From assembly GCA_002435715.1 (NCBI GenBank), contig DISD01000079.1:49402-113401 (forward strand): DNA of 64,000 nucleotides, written 5' to 3'. The DNA comes from Rhodospirillaceae bacterium UBA6219. GTDB lineage: Bacteria; Pseudomonadota; Alphaproteobacteria; Rhodospirillales; Magnetospirillaceae. Below are positions 33,869-42,800 of the stretch, in pieces (positions within the stretch are counted from its first letter, which is position 1; the number at the start of each line of letters is the position of its first letter). The notes under the pieces are model-generated. The model searched no databases and was not told the origin of the DNA. It was given only the letters and a program-made list of their open reading frames with translations. The position numbers were made by a program, and so were the translations under genes.

Positions 33869-34723
33869 TTACAGGTCGATCAGCTCGACAGCGGGGCTTG
33901 CCCCCAGGGCCGGAAAAAACTGACCGGCACTGGCGGAAAAACGCTGTGGGGCGTCGGTGGTGTAAAGGGTCAGGCCGCCCTGGCGGGTTTGCGCCAGCAT
34001 GTCGTTGTTTTGCAGCATGGCGGCGGCTTTGGCGGCGACCGCTTGGGCGCAATCCACCAGAACCGGCCCGTCGCCCAGAACCTTGCGCAAGGTGGGGGCC
34101 AGCAGCGGGAAGTGGGTGCAGCCCAGGACCAGACAATCGGCGGCCTCGGGGCCGGTGAAGCTGTCGGCCAGATATTGGCGGATCATCGCTTCGGCGATGG
34201 GGCCCGCGACCAATCCTTCTTCGACCAGGGCGACGAAAAGCGGACAGGGCACCGGCTTGACCGAGGATTGGGGGCGAAGCGCCTTGATCGCCTGGTCGAA
34301 GGCGCCCGATCGGCAGGTGCCTTCGGTGGCGGCGACGACGATGCGCCCCTGCGGCGACAGTCGGGCGGCTTGTTCGGCCCCCGAATCGATGACGCCCAGG
34401 ACCATCATGTCGGGATATTGCGCGGCCAGGATGCTGGCGGCATGGGCCGAGGCGGTGTTGCAGGCCAGGACCATCATCTTGATATTTTGTCGATGAAAGA
34501 ATTCAGCGGCGCGCAACACGTATTGGATGATGGTTCGTGGTGCCTTGGTGCCATAGGGCAGGCGGGCGACGTCGCCCAGGTACAGCAGATGCTCGGCCGG
34601 CAGCGCGCGACGCAACGCGGCGGCAACGGTCAGTCCCCCCACGCCTGAATCAAAGACGCCGACCGGTCGGTTGCGATTGTCTTGCTGTAAGGTATTCGCC
34701 GTATTCGACGCGACATTATCCAC
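33869..34723 (-). CDS. murI: Glutamate racemase
   Basis: The 284-residue enzyme makes D-glutamate for peptidoglycan. The N-terminal GVFDSGVGGLTVAAALRRAL, the first catalytic Cys in LACNTASAHA and the second in LVLGCTHFPLLAP are all intact, as is the Asp near residue 25. The gene seems single; GTG start at 34723 is used because no other start precedes the DSGVGG motif with a better ribosome binding site. The region upstream (34724-34970, 247 bases) carries the divergent promoters for this gene and the signalling operon and has no other gene. Confidence 0.95.
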   Translation of the reverse strand: MDNVASNTANTLQQDNRNRPVGVFDSGVGGLTVAAALRRALPAEHLLYLGDVARLPYGTKAPRTIIQYVLRAAEFFHRQNIKMMVLACNTASAHAASILAAQYPDMMVLGVIDSGAEQAARLSPQGRIVVAATEGTCRSGAFDQAIKALRPQSSVKPVPCPLFVALVEEGLVAGPIAEAMIRQYLADSFTGPEAADCLVLGCTHFPLLAPTLRKVLGDGPVLVDCAQAVAAKAAAMLQNNDMLAQTRQGGLTLYTTDAPQRFSASAGQFFPALGASPAVELIDL

Positions 34724-34970
34724 AGTTTATACCCGGTTAACTGTCCGCCATGCGTTCAAATGCATGGTTTTGAATGATTATTTAGGGGCGTTGATTATCC
34801 GGCCCTTGGCGGGTCAATGTAAATAGCCTATAAATCTAAAAACACGCATGGCCGTTACCGGTTGTGCGCAGAGCTGCATGGGCGGGAGAAAGCGGGTGCC
34901 GGTCGGAGACGGGTTCACAGTCATTTGCGCCGTTTCGGTTTCCGGTGGTCGTCGGGGGCGGAGGTAGAAC

Positions 34971-35756
34971 ATGTCTTGGTCGCTTTCGCGCAAGGTCTCC
35001 TTCGCCCTGATCGCCATTCTGGCGTCGACCATGTTACTGACCGCTTTGTTCGGTTTCTACAAGTTCGAGGACGAAGTGTCCTCGCTGGTGCGCTCGCGCT
35101 ACTCTTTCGTCGCCTTCACCATCAAGAAGCGGGTCGAGGACAGCCTGAACCTGGGCTTTGCCCTGCGTCAGCTGCGTCAGGTGCAAGACAGCATCGAGCT
35201 GGAAAAGACCCGCGACGATCAGATCGTCGGTATCGAAATCTATGATTACCGGGGCGAGATCCTGTTCAACAGTGATCGCGGCCGGATCGGCGCTTCGGTT
35301 CCCGACGAATGGCTGTTGCCTCTTGCCGAGCCCACCGGGCAGCCTTTTGCCCTGAAGGACGAAGACGCGCTGGCCGTCGGCCTGCCCCTGGTCAACAGCT
35401 TGGGCAAGGTCGAAGGGGCGGTGGTCCTGGTCTATCCCGCCGGTTACGTCGAGCGTGAACTGGGGGGGCAATTGTGGCGACTGGCGGCGCAGATGGGCGG
35501 CCTCGTCGTCGTCTTCGCCATCTTGACCTTCGTCGTCGCCGGGATCGCTTTGGGGCCGGTCCGCCGTCGCTTGGCCGCCATGGAGGTTTCGTTGGGAAGC
35601 ATCGCCAAGACCGATGGGGAGCCCGAGAAACAGGCCGAGAACGTGGCGGCCGAGTTCGACGGCCATTTCGGCGAATTCGTCGCCAAGGCCCGCGAGGCGC
35701 TTGAACATATCAGGGTGTCGACCGACGAGGTCGAACGCCTTGATCGATTGGCATGA
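34971..35756 (+). CDS. Membrane sensor protein with periplasmic Cache-like domain
   Basis: The 261-residue protein has two membrane helices (residues 8-28, VSFALIAILASTMLLTALFG; about 172-197, AQMGGLVVVFAILTFVV) enclosing a periplasmic domain of about 140 residues with a Cache-like pattern (GIEIYDYRGEILFNSDRGRI; DALAVGLPLVNSLGKVEGAV). The cytoplasmic end is a short HAMP-like acidic helical tail, with no output domain of its own. It probably senses a ligand and signals by contact with other membrane partners. It is first of six overlapping genes to 43127, sharing a theme with the sensor parts of the second and fifth. AGG-type ribosome binding site before ATG. Confidence 0.78.
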   Translation: MSWSLSRKVSFALIAILASTMLLTALFGFYKFEDEVSSLVRSRYSFVAFTIKKRVEDSLNLGFALRQLRQVQDSIELEKTRDDQIVGIEIYDYRGEILFNSDRGRIGASVPDEWLLPLAEPTGQPFALKDEDALAVGLPLVNSLGKVEGAVVLVYPAGYVERELGGQLWRLAAQMGGLVVVFAILTFVVAGIALGPVRRRLAAMEVSLGSIAKTDGEPEKQAENVAAEFDGHFGEFVAKAREALEHIRVSTDEVERLDRLA

Positions 35757-35764
35757 GGGCGACC

Positions 35765-37876
35765 ATGCGGCTGGATAGTTCCCGCTCATTGCTGGTTAGG
35801 CTGTTGATGTTGGCCGTGCTGGTGCTGGTGCCTCCCATGGGGCTGGCTTCGTTCATGGCGCTGGACCGCTTCGAGCAGGGCATGAACCCCGAATTGGACC
35901 GCAAGGCGGCCGCTGTCGGCCGCGATCTGGTGGTCCAGGTGGAACGTGCGGTGGCCTATGGCATTCCGGTGGACAAGCTGGTCGGCGTCGATGAATTCTT
36001 CGCCCAGGTGCTGAGCGGCAATCCGGAAATCCGTTACCTGGGGATCACTGGCACTGATGGCGGCATCCTGTTTTTGCGCGGTGCTTTGAGCGGCCAGTTG
36101 GCCGAGACCTATCACCAGCAATCGGGGGGCTTGACCGGGGCGCAGGACAGTGTCGACGGCACGACCACCCAGATCGGCGATTTCGTCGACCTTGCCCTGC
36201 CGGTAAAGGGGCGGGCCGGTCTGGTCGGGGCGGTCCATGTGGGTTTCGACCAGGGCTACATCTCGTCGCGTCTGTTCAGCATCTTTTACGACATCGCCGT
36301 GGTGTTGGGGGCGTCGCTGATCGTCGCCTTCGAAATCTTGCTGTTCGTGGTGGTGTTCAACGTTTCCGGGCCGATGAAGCTGGTGGCCGAAGCCATCGAA
36401 TACGGCAAGAAGGGTGACTTTACCCGCATGCCGGGGATTCGTGCCGATGACGAAGTCGGGCATTTCGCCCGGGTGTTCAACGCCACCATGCGGCAAGTGG
36501 ATTCCGCCTATCGCGGCTTGATGGCCTATATCGACGAAGTGCGGACCGGCCATTTCGACCGGGACGCCGCCGAAAAGGCCGGAGAGATCGCCGAGCGCGT
36601 GCGTTTCTTGTTCCGTTTCGACGCCTCGGGGGCGCCCAGCTTCCTGCGTGAGAAATTGTCCTCGGACGTGCGGCTGCCGTTGTTCTTGTTCATTTTCGCC
36701 GAGGAAATCTCGCGTTCGTTCATGCCGCTTTATGCCCAATCCCTTCCCCTGCGTCTGGCTTGGCTGACACCGGAAGTGATGATCGCCTTGCCCATCGCGG
36801 TGTTCATGACCGGTATCGCCATCGGCTCGTTGTGGGGCGGCGTGGTGACCGAACGCTTGGGCAGCCGTCGGGTGTTTCAAATCGGTCTGGTGCCGGCGGC
36901 CTTGGGCTGCCTGATGAGCGGCCTGTCGCAAAGCGTGTTCGAACTCAGCCTGTGGCGCGGAATCGCCGGGTTGGGTTATGCCTTGGTCACCGTGGCGTGC
37001 CAGGGCTATATCTCGAAAACCGGGGGGGGCAGCCGTCAATCCTCGGGTTTGGGCAGCTATGTGGGCGCGGTGTTGTCGGCAGCCTTGTGCGGGACCGTGC
37101 TGGGCGGGGTGATGGCGGACCGGATCGGTTTCGCCCCCACCTTCTTCGTGTCGACGGGCTTGGTGGTGGTTTCGGGCATCCTGTTGGGCTATCTGCTGGA
37201 AAAGGCCGCCCCGGACCAGGACGCCACCACCGAAAGCAAGGACGATCAGCGCGGCTTGTCACGGATTTTCCTGAACTGGCGCTTTAGCGTATTGGTGTTG
37301 TTCGCCGCCATTCCGGCCAAGATCGCCCTGACCGGTTTCTTCTTTTTCCTGGTGCCCCTGATGCTGTGGAATTCCGGTCATGAGCTGCCGGAAATCGCCC
37401 GTATCATGGTGCTTTATCCCTTGGTCATGTTGGCGGTGTCCTATTATGCCACCCGCTTCTCGGACCAATGGGGCTGGCGTGTCGGCCAAATCGCCGTCGG
37501 TGGAATCCTGGGCGGGGCCGGAATCTTGTTGGCGGCGTTGTTCGACGGCACCTTGCCGTTGCTGGTCGGTATCGTCTTCCTGGGTGTTGCCCACGGCATG
37601 TCGGCGTCGCCGCAATTGGCGTTGATTCCCGATATCTGCTGGGTTGAATGCCATCACTATGGTCGTACCCGGGTTTTGGCCCTGTTGCGGACCTTGGAAC
37701 GCGTCGGTTCAGTGATCGGTCCGGTGTTGGCGGCCATCTTCCTGCCGCTGTGGGGGGCTGAAGGCGCCATCGTCGCCGTTGGTTCGGTGGTGCTGGGCAT
37801 GGCCGCCATCTTCGCCATGCTGGCCAGCCGCTATGGAGACGGTCCCCACCTGGAAAGCGAGGAGGGTGCGCTATGA
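35765..37876 (+). CDS. Cache/HAMP sensor fused to an MFS transporter
   Basis: This 703-residue protein is a fusion. Residues 1-255: TM1 (LLVRLLMLAVLVLVPPMGL), a periplasmic Cache-like domain (KLVGVDEFFAQVLSGNPEIR), TM2 (VVLGASLIVAFEILLFVVVF) and a HAMP linker (SGPMKLVAEAIEYGKKGDFT). Residues about 298-690: a twelve-helix major facilitator domain (FIFAEEISRSFMPLYAQSLP; ALPIAVFMTGIAIGSLWGG; GGVMADRIGFAPTFFVSTG). Sensor plus HAMP plus transporter in one chain is unusual: ligand sensing could gate transport, or the MFS part could be the sensor's input. ATG 35765 has GAGGG upstream; an overlapping ATG at 35753 has none. Confidence 0.85.
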   Translation: MRLDSSRSLLVRLLMLAVLVLVPPMGLASFMALDRFEQGMNPELDRKAAAVGRDLVVQVERAVAYGIPVDKLVGVDEFFAQVLSGNPEIRYLGITGTDGGILFLRGALSGQLAETYHQQSGGLTGAQDSVDGTTTQIGDFVDLALPVKGRAGLVGAVHVGFDQGYISSRLFSIFYDIAVVLGASLIVAFEILLFVVVFNVSGPMKLVAEAIEYGKKGDFTRMPGIRADDEVGHFARVFNATMRQVDSAYRGLMAYIDEVRTGHFDRDAAEKAGEIAERVRFLFRFDASGAPSFLREKLSSDVRLPLFLFIFAEEISRSFMPLYAQSLPLRLAWLTPEVMIALPIAVFMTGIAIGSLWGGVVTERLGSRRVFQIGLVPAALGCLMSGLSQSVFELSLWRGIAGLGYALVTVACQGYISKTGGGSRQSSGLGSYVGAVLSAALCGTVLGGVMADRIGFAPTFFVSTGLVVVSGILLGYLLEKAAPDQDATTESKDDQRGLSRIFLNWRFSVLVLFAAIPAKIALTGFFFFLVPLMLWNSGHELPEIARIMVLYPLVMLAVSYYATRFSDQWGWRVGQIAVGGILGGAGILLAALFDGTLPLLVGIVFLGVAHGMSASPQLALIPDICWVECHHYGRTRVLALLRTLERVGSVIGPVLAAIFLPLWGAEGAIVAVGSVVLGMAAIFAMLASRYGDGPHLESEEGAL

Positions 37877-38904
37877 ACCGTCGCCAGTTCCTGGGTTCGG
37901 TTTCGGCCGCGGCTCTTGGCTTGTGGGGGCGGCCGGTCTTGGCCACCGACATGCCGCCGAGCAAGCCCTATCGCATCTACATGGCGCTGTGGCGGGGATG
38001 GGAAGACGCCGCCCAGGGCTTCAAGGATTACTTCACCAACCAGAACATTCCGGTCGAGCTGATCATCCGCGACGCCGGCCAAGACCGCAGCAAGCTGCCG
38101 GAATTCGTCGCCGAGGCCAAGCAATTGGGTGTCGACCTGGTCTTCACCTGGGGAACCACGGTGACGGTGGACATGTTGGGAACCTATGACAAGGTGGACC
38201 CGACCAAGCATATCACCGACATTCCCGCCGTCTTCGCCATCGTGTCGCAGCCGGATGGCGCCAAGGTGGTGCCCGATCTGGCGTCGTCGCGCCGCAATAT
38301 CGCCGGCACCAGCTATCTGGTGCCCATGGAAACCCAGGTCAACTTGTTGCAATCCTATCGGCCGGTGCGCCGCTTGGGCATGGTCTACAACCCGCTGGAA
38401 AAGAACTCGTTGGTGGCCGCCGACGAATTGCGGGCGCTGGGCCGGCGCGACGGTTTCGAATTGGTGGTCGCCCCGGTGGACGTCGCCGACGGCAAGCCGG
38501 TGGTGGCCAGCATCGCCCCCAAGGTTGCGGGTTTGAAACAGGCCGGGGTGGATTTCCTGTATATTCCGCCCGACACCTTCTTGAACATCAACCGCGACAT
38601 CCTGACCGGCGCCGCCTTGGCCGAGAAGATTCCCAGCTTCGCCGCCGCCGAAAATCCGGTGTTGTTCTCGAAGGCCATGTTCGGTGGTGTCTACCGTTAT
38701 TACACGGTCGGCCAGTTGACCGCCTACAAGGCCGAGCAAATCCTGGTTCACAAGAAAGCGCCGGCCGACCTGCCCATCGAGCCGCCCAAGCGCCTGTCGA
38801 TCATCATCAACATGCCGGTGGTCCGCGCCCTGGAAATCTATCCGCCCATGGGGCTGTTGGGCCTGGCCGAAGTGGTGGACAATTCCGAGGAGGTTCGGCC
38901 ATGA
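37873..38904 (+). CDS. Tat-exported ABC-type substrate-binding protein
   Basis: The 343-residue protein has a twin-arginine signal (MNRRQFLGSVSAAALGLWG) and the ABC_sub_bind (PF04392) fold, with two lobes (RIYMALWRGWEDAAQGFKDY; LVFTWGTTVTVDMLGTYD; GTSYLVPMETQVNLLQSYRP). The family binds small molecules such as aromatic amino acids or sugars and usually goes with a permease and ATPase; none is present here. Its ATG overlaps the preceding stop (ATGA) and its stop overlaps the next start. It is therefore likely a periplasmic sensor input to the adjacent membrane sensor proteins, not a transporter part. Confidence 0.87.
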   Translation: MNRRQFLGSVSAAALGLWGRPVLATDMPPSKPYRIYMALWRGWEDAAQGFKDYFTNQNIPVELIIRDAGQDRSKLPEFVAEAKQLGVDLVFTWGTTVTVDMLGTYDKVDPTKHITDIPAVFAIVSQPDGAKVVPDLASSRRNIAGTSYLVPMETQVNLLQSYRPVRRLGMVYNPLEKNSLVAADELRALGRRDGFELVVAPVDVADGKPVVASIAPKVAGLKQAGVDFLYIPPDTFLNINRDILTGAALAEKIPSFAAAENPVLFSKAMFGGVYRYYTVGQLTAYKAEQILVHKKAPADLPIEPPKRLSIIINMPVVRALEIYPPMGLLGLAEVVDNSEEVRP

Positions 38905-39803
38905 CCGCCCCGCGCACCCCCATGCGTGTCGTCCTTTGCACCAAGCGCGACCTTGCCGGGGCTTTGGTCTTGAACCAGGTGTTGCCGAAATTGGTTGGCG
39001 ACGAGGTGGTGGTTCTGCTGTCCGACAAGACCCGGCCGGTGGAAAAGGACGTCCCGGAACTGGCCGAGATGAAGTTCCTGGAACGCGATCTGCCGGTGGA
39101 CACCTTGTTCCCGCTGATCGACCGCGATCCTTGCCCCGACACCGCTTTGGCCACCTTCGAGGGGGTAGTCGCCCGTTATGGTGTCGAGATGCGGGTGGTG
39201 GACAGCATCAACGATGCCGAGACCGAGGAATTCCTGCGCGCTTTCGCCCCCGATATCATGTTGTCGGCGCGGTTTTCCCTGATCTTTCGTCGCAACGTCT
39301 TCGACATCCCCCGTTACGGCACCTACAACGTCCATCCGGGGGCTTTGCCGCGCTATGCCGGCCTGTTCGCGCCTTTCCGCTGCATGCTGGAAGGCGGCGA
39401 TTCCATCGGCTGCACCTTGCATCGGGTCGATGACGGCATCGACACCGGCCCCATCATCGGCATCGGCTGGTTGCCGGTCGATCCCTCGCGTTCGTTGTTG
39501 TGGCACGTGGTCAACACGTATGGGACCGGCCTCGAGCTGTTCTTCCACATGTTGGACGGCCTGCGTCGCGGGGAAGAGCCGCAACCGCAAATCCAGGATT
39601 CCAGCCAGCGCGCCTATGGGTCGCTGCCAGGAGCCGAAGCGTTTGCCGCCTTCCACCAGAAGGGCCTGAAACTGTTCGATCCACAAGAATACATGGAGAT
39701 TCTGCACGGCTTCGTGCCCGAGCACAGCTACAGCCATATCGAAGCCGTCGCCGGTGCCGCGACTGACAAGGTGAGGGCGTCATGCTGCTGCGCACACGCG
39801 TAA
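38901..39803 (+). CDS. Formyltransferase-family protein
   Basis: The 300-residue protein has a formyltransferase N-terminal-like domain: the catalytic Asn/His motif YNVHPGALPRYAGLFAPF, and the Asp motif HRVDDGIDTGPIIGI, as in Met-tRNA and sugar-nucleotide formyltransferases. The N-terminal part (RVVLCTKRDLAGALVLNQVL) has a Rossmann-type fold but the GTP/folate-binding region is divergent. The final 25 residues, with three adjacent Cys (RASCCCAHA), overlap the next gene by 22 bases. A formyltransferase in a sensing operon is unexpected. It may make or modify a small-molecule signal; substrate unknown. Confidence 0.75.
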   Translation: MTAPRTPMRVVLCTKRDLAGALVLNQVLPKLVGDEVVVLLSDKTRPVEKDVPELAEMKFLERDLPVDTLFPLIDRDPCPDTALATFEGVVARYGVEMRVVDSINDAETEEFLRAFAPDIMLSARFSLIFRRNVFDIPRYGTYNVHPGALPRYAGLFAPFRCMLEGGDSIGCTLHRVDDGIDTGPIIGIGWLPVDPSRSLLWHVVNTYGTGLELFFHMLDGLRRGEEPQPQIQDSSQRAYGSLPGAEAFAAFHQKGLKLFDPQEYMEILHGFVPEHSYSHIEAVAGAATDKVRASCCCAHA

Positions 39804-42796
39804 CGCTGATCGTTTCCGTCTCTTATTGCCTTTTGGTGCTGGGACTGGGCTTTGCCGGGCTGAAAAGCGACGAATTGGCTGACGAACGTTATGCCCAGGC
39901 GACGCTGAACGGTCAGGAAATCTTCTGGCGCAAATTGGTGGAAAACACCGTGCAGCGGCTGGAAGCCGACGCCCGGGCGGTGGCTTCCGACAAAAATGTG
40001 GTGGCGGCGGTGGAACGGCGCGATCCGGCGATGACGCTGGTGCAGATCGGTGCCATGGCGGAAGCCATGAAGCTTCGTGGCGCCATCAACCGACTGGAAG
40101 TGTTGGATCGTGACGGCGAGTTGCTTTACAGCTCGCGCGGCTCATTGTTGGATCCGCCGCTGCTGGATGCCGGGACGGTGCGGGCCATCGTCGACAGCAA
40201 GCGGCCGGTGCGTGGCATCTTGCAAGATGCGTCGCGGACCTTCACCGCCACCTTGGCCTATCCGCTGCAAGGCGCCGACGAGGTGGTCGGCATCGTCATG
40301 TTGGCGTCGGACATGCGGCCGCCTTTGGACGAGTTCAAGGCCTCGACCGGTTCCGAGATCTTCCTGGTCGACCGCAATGGCCGGTTGGCCCAGGGCACCA
40401 ACGATTCCTTGTGGACGGTGTTCGAAGACAAGATCACCGTCCGCAAAAGCCGTATGTTGACCTGGCAGGACGGCAGTCAATATTTCTCGGTCGTGGTGTT
40501 GCCGGTGCAAGACGGCTTCAACCGCGTGATCGGCGCCCTGGTCACCGCCCGCGACGTTTCCGAGACCCAGGCCCGGCAACGCTTCATCCGTCAGGTTTCG
40601 ATCGCCGCGGTGGTGGGATTCCTGGTGTTGGTGCTGGGTATTTTCTACGTCTACCTGCGCCGCTCGTTCCATCCGCTGGACGAAGCCATCGCGGTGTTGA
40701 ACGCGTTGTCGCGCGGCGACACCTCGGTGACCTTGGAAGTCAAGAACGACAAGGACGAAATCGGCCGTATCGCCCAGACCGTCGGCGTGTTCCGTGACAA
40801 CACCGTCAAGCTGGACCTGATGCAGCAACGGCGCGAACGTCAGCGCCGCCGACAAGAATTGTTCATCCGCCTGCAAATGCAGAAATTGTCCGAAATGCTG
40901 GAGGAAGAGGCCCGCGCCGCCATCTTGGCCGATCTCAAGCAGATCGAGGCCATGGCCGTCCGTAAGCCCGGCGACGACGAGGGCGCGGACAGCGGCAAGG
41001 GCGAGTTGGAAGTCCTGGGTGTGGCCTTCCAGACCATGTCCGACCGTATCCGCGAACAGCATCTGTCCTTGGAAAAGTTGATCGCCGAACGGACCCGCGA
41101 AGCGGAAGTCCTGCGCGAAGCGTTGCGGACCCGCGATCAGTTGAACGCGCTGCGCCAGGAACTGGATTTCGCCCGCGAACTGCAATTGTCGTCGCTGCCG
41201 CAGGTTTTCCCGCCCTTCCCGGAACGCGACGAGTTCCAGATCCACGCCGCCATGGTGCCCGCCAAGGAGGTGGGGGGCGACTTCTACGACTTCTTCTTGT
41301 TGGACCACCATCATCTGGGCATCGTCATCGGCGACGCCTCGGGCAAGGGCGTGCCGGCGGCCATGTTCATCGCCATCGCCCGTTCGCTGATCAAGGCGGT
41401 GGCGCCGTTGTCGCGTTCGCCCGGGGAATGCTTGGCCTTTGTGAACACCATGTTGTCGGCCGACAATCCGCAGACCTTGTTCGCCACCTGCTTCTATGCC
41501 GTGGTGGACATCCGTTCGGGCGAGGTGGCGTTCTGCAACGCCGGACATCCGCCGCCGCTGATCCTGCGCCAAGGCACCGACGTTGAAGCCATCCGTGACG
41601 TCTCGGGTGTCGCCCTGGGCGTGATGGAAGATCTGGAATACGACACCGGCACCTTCATGGTCGCCCCCGGCGACGCCATCGTGCTTTATACCGACGGCGT
41701 CACCGAGGCCCAGGACGTGGCGGAAAAGCTGTATGACGAGCCCCGTTTGATCCAGACCCTGGGCGGTTTGGGGGCGATCCACCCGGAACAGATCATCAGC
41801 ACCGTCCAGCAATCGGTGGAAGTCTTCGTCGGGGACGCCCCGCAATTCGACGACATCACCATGCTGTCCTTGCGTTTCGACCGTTACGGCGAATCCGCTG
41901 CCGGTCAGGACGCCCCGCAACGTCGGTTGATGTTGACCGGCTTCCAGGCGGAAAGCGTGCCCTGCGCCCCCAAGGTCGAGGCGATGCCGTCGGCAGAAGC
42001 GTCGCCACCGCCCGCGGCCCATCCCGTCCCGCAGCCGGTTCCGGCGCCAGCCCCGGCTCCGGCACCGGCGATGACCGTCTCGGCGGTCACCTTGTCCAAA
42101 CCCGCCAAACCGGTGGCCAAGCCGGCGGTCAAGCCGGGCTTCAGCGTTGCCGCCAAGCCGAAGATCAGCGTCTCGGCGCCTCCGGCTGTCGCCGCTCCGG
42201 CGCCTCCGGCTGTCGCCGCTCCGGCGCCTCCGGCTGTCGCCGCTCCGGCGCCTCCGGCCAAGCCGGCGATCGTCGCCAAGGTGGTCAGCGCACCGCGTCC
42301 CGCCGCCAACCGGCCCAAGGTGGTTTTCACCCCCAAGCCGGCGTCAGCCCCGGTTGCGCCGCTTTCTCATAACCGGTTGGAGGTGACCATCGCCAACGAT
42401 CTGGCCGAGTTGGAACGTTTGGCCGGTTTGGTGGACGCTTTCGTTGAGCGTCTCGGTTTGTCGGAGCGTATCGCGTTCAATCTGAACCTGTGCCTGGATG
42501 AATTGATCACCAATATCGTGTCCTATGGCTATGAAGACAGCCATCATCACGATATCCATGTACGTTTCTCACTGGACAACCGCCGCCTGATGACCGAAAT
42601 CATCGATGACGGCAAGGAGTACAACCCCTTCACCGAGGCGCCGATTCCGGAATTGGACCTGGAAGTTGACGACAGGCCCGTTGGCGGCTTGGGCGTGTTT
42701 TTGGTGAAGGAATTCATGGATCGCACCGATTATCGTCGCGATGGCGGAAAAAACGTGGTGACGCTAGAGAAGAACGTCACCGAGCAGGAGAGTTAG
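39782..42796 (+). CDS. Membrane sensor-HAMP-PP2C phosphatase fused to an anti-sigma kinase domain
   Basis: The 1004-residue protein has five parts: TM1 (VTLIVSVSYCLLVLGLGFAG), a periplasmic sensor (about 30-270), TM2 (AAVVGFLVLVLGIFYVYL), HAMP with coiled coil, a SpoIIE-type PP2C phosphatase at about 466-700 (KEVGGDFYDFFLLDHHH; GDASGKGVPAAMFIA; DDITMLSLRFD), a Pro/Ala-rich linker (700-860), and a C-terminal HATPase_c of RsbW type (NLCLDELITNIVSYGYED; GGLGVFLVKEFMD). Phosphatase and kinase activities for the same anti-sigma antagonist in one chain are reminiscent of a self-contained partner switch. The STAS protein next to it is the natural substrate. Confidence 0.9.
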   Translation: MLLRTRVTLIVSVSYCLLVLGLGFAGLKSDELADERYAQATLNGQEIFWRKLVENTVQRLEADARAVASDKNVVAAVERRDPAMTLVQIGAMAEAMKLRGAINRLEVLDRDGELLYSSRGSLLDPPLLDAGTVRAIVDSKRPVRGILQDASRTFTATLAYPLQGADEVVGIVMLASDMRPPLDEFKASTGSEIFLVDRNGRLAQGTNDSLWTVFEDKITVRKSRMLTWQDGSQYFSVVVLPVQDGFNRVIGALVTARDVSETQARQRFIRQVSIAAVVGFLVLVLGIFYVYLRRSFHPLDEAIAVLNALSRGDTSVTLEVKNDKDEIGRIAQTVGVFRDNTVKLDLMQQRRERQRRRQELFIRLQMQKLSEMLEEEARAAILADLKQIEAMAVRKPGDDEGADSGKGELEVLGVAFQTMSDRIREQHLSLEKLIAERTREAEVLREALRTRDQLNALRQELDFARELQLSSLPQVFPPFPERDEFQIHAAMVPAKEVGGDFYDFFLLDHHHLGIVIGDASGKGVPAAMFIAIARSLIKAVAPLSRSPGECLAFVNTMLSADNPQTLFATCFYAVVDIRSGEVAFCNAGHPPPLILRQGTDVEAIRDVSGVALGVMEDLEYDTGTFMVAPGDAIVLYTDGVTEAQDVAEKLYDEPRLIQTLGGLGAIHPEQIISTVQQSVEVFVGDAPQFDDITMLSLRFDRYGESAAGQDAPQRRLMLTGFQAESVPCAPKVEAMPSAEASPPPAAHPVPQPVPAPAPAPAPAMTVSAVTLSKPAKPVAKPAVKPGFSVAAKPKISVSAPPAVAAPAPPAVAAPAPPAVAAPAPPAKPAIVAKVVSAPRPAANRPKVVFTPKPASAPVAPLSHNRLEVTIANDLAELERLAGLVDAFVERLGLSERIAFNLNLCLDELITNIVSYGYEDSHHHDIHVRFSLDNRRLMTEIIDDGKEYNPFTEAPIPELDLEVDDRPVGGLGVFLVKEFMDRTDYRRDGGKNVVTLEKNVTEQES
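42176..42258. repeat. 24-bp tandem repeats in the phosphatase linker
   Basis: The 24-base unit GCGCCTCCGGCTGTCGCCGC plus TCCG occurs three times in perfect tandem from 42176 to 42247, with a partial fourth to about 42258. It codes for APPAVAAP repeats in the linker between the phosphatase and kinase domains. Exact copy number may vary between strains by slippage. Confidence 0.85.
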
Positions 42797-42800
42797 GGAT

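Noticed and set aside
42176..42258. Tandem 24-bp repeats as a CRISPR-like array
   Set aside because: They are in-frame coding repeats without spacers.
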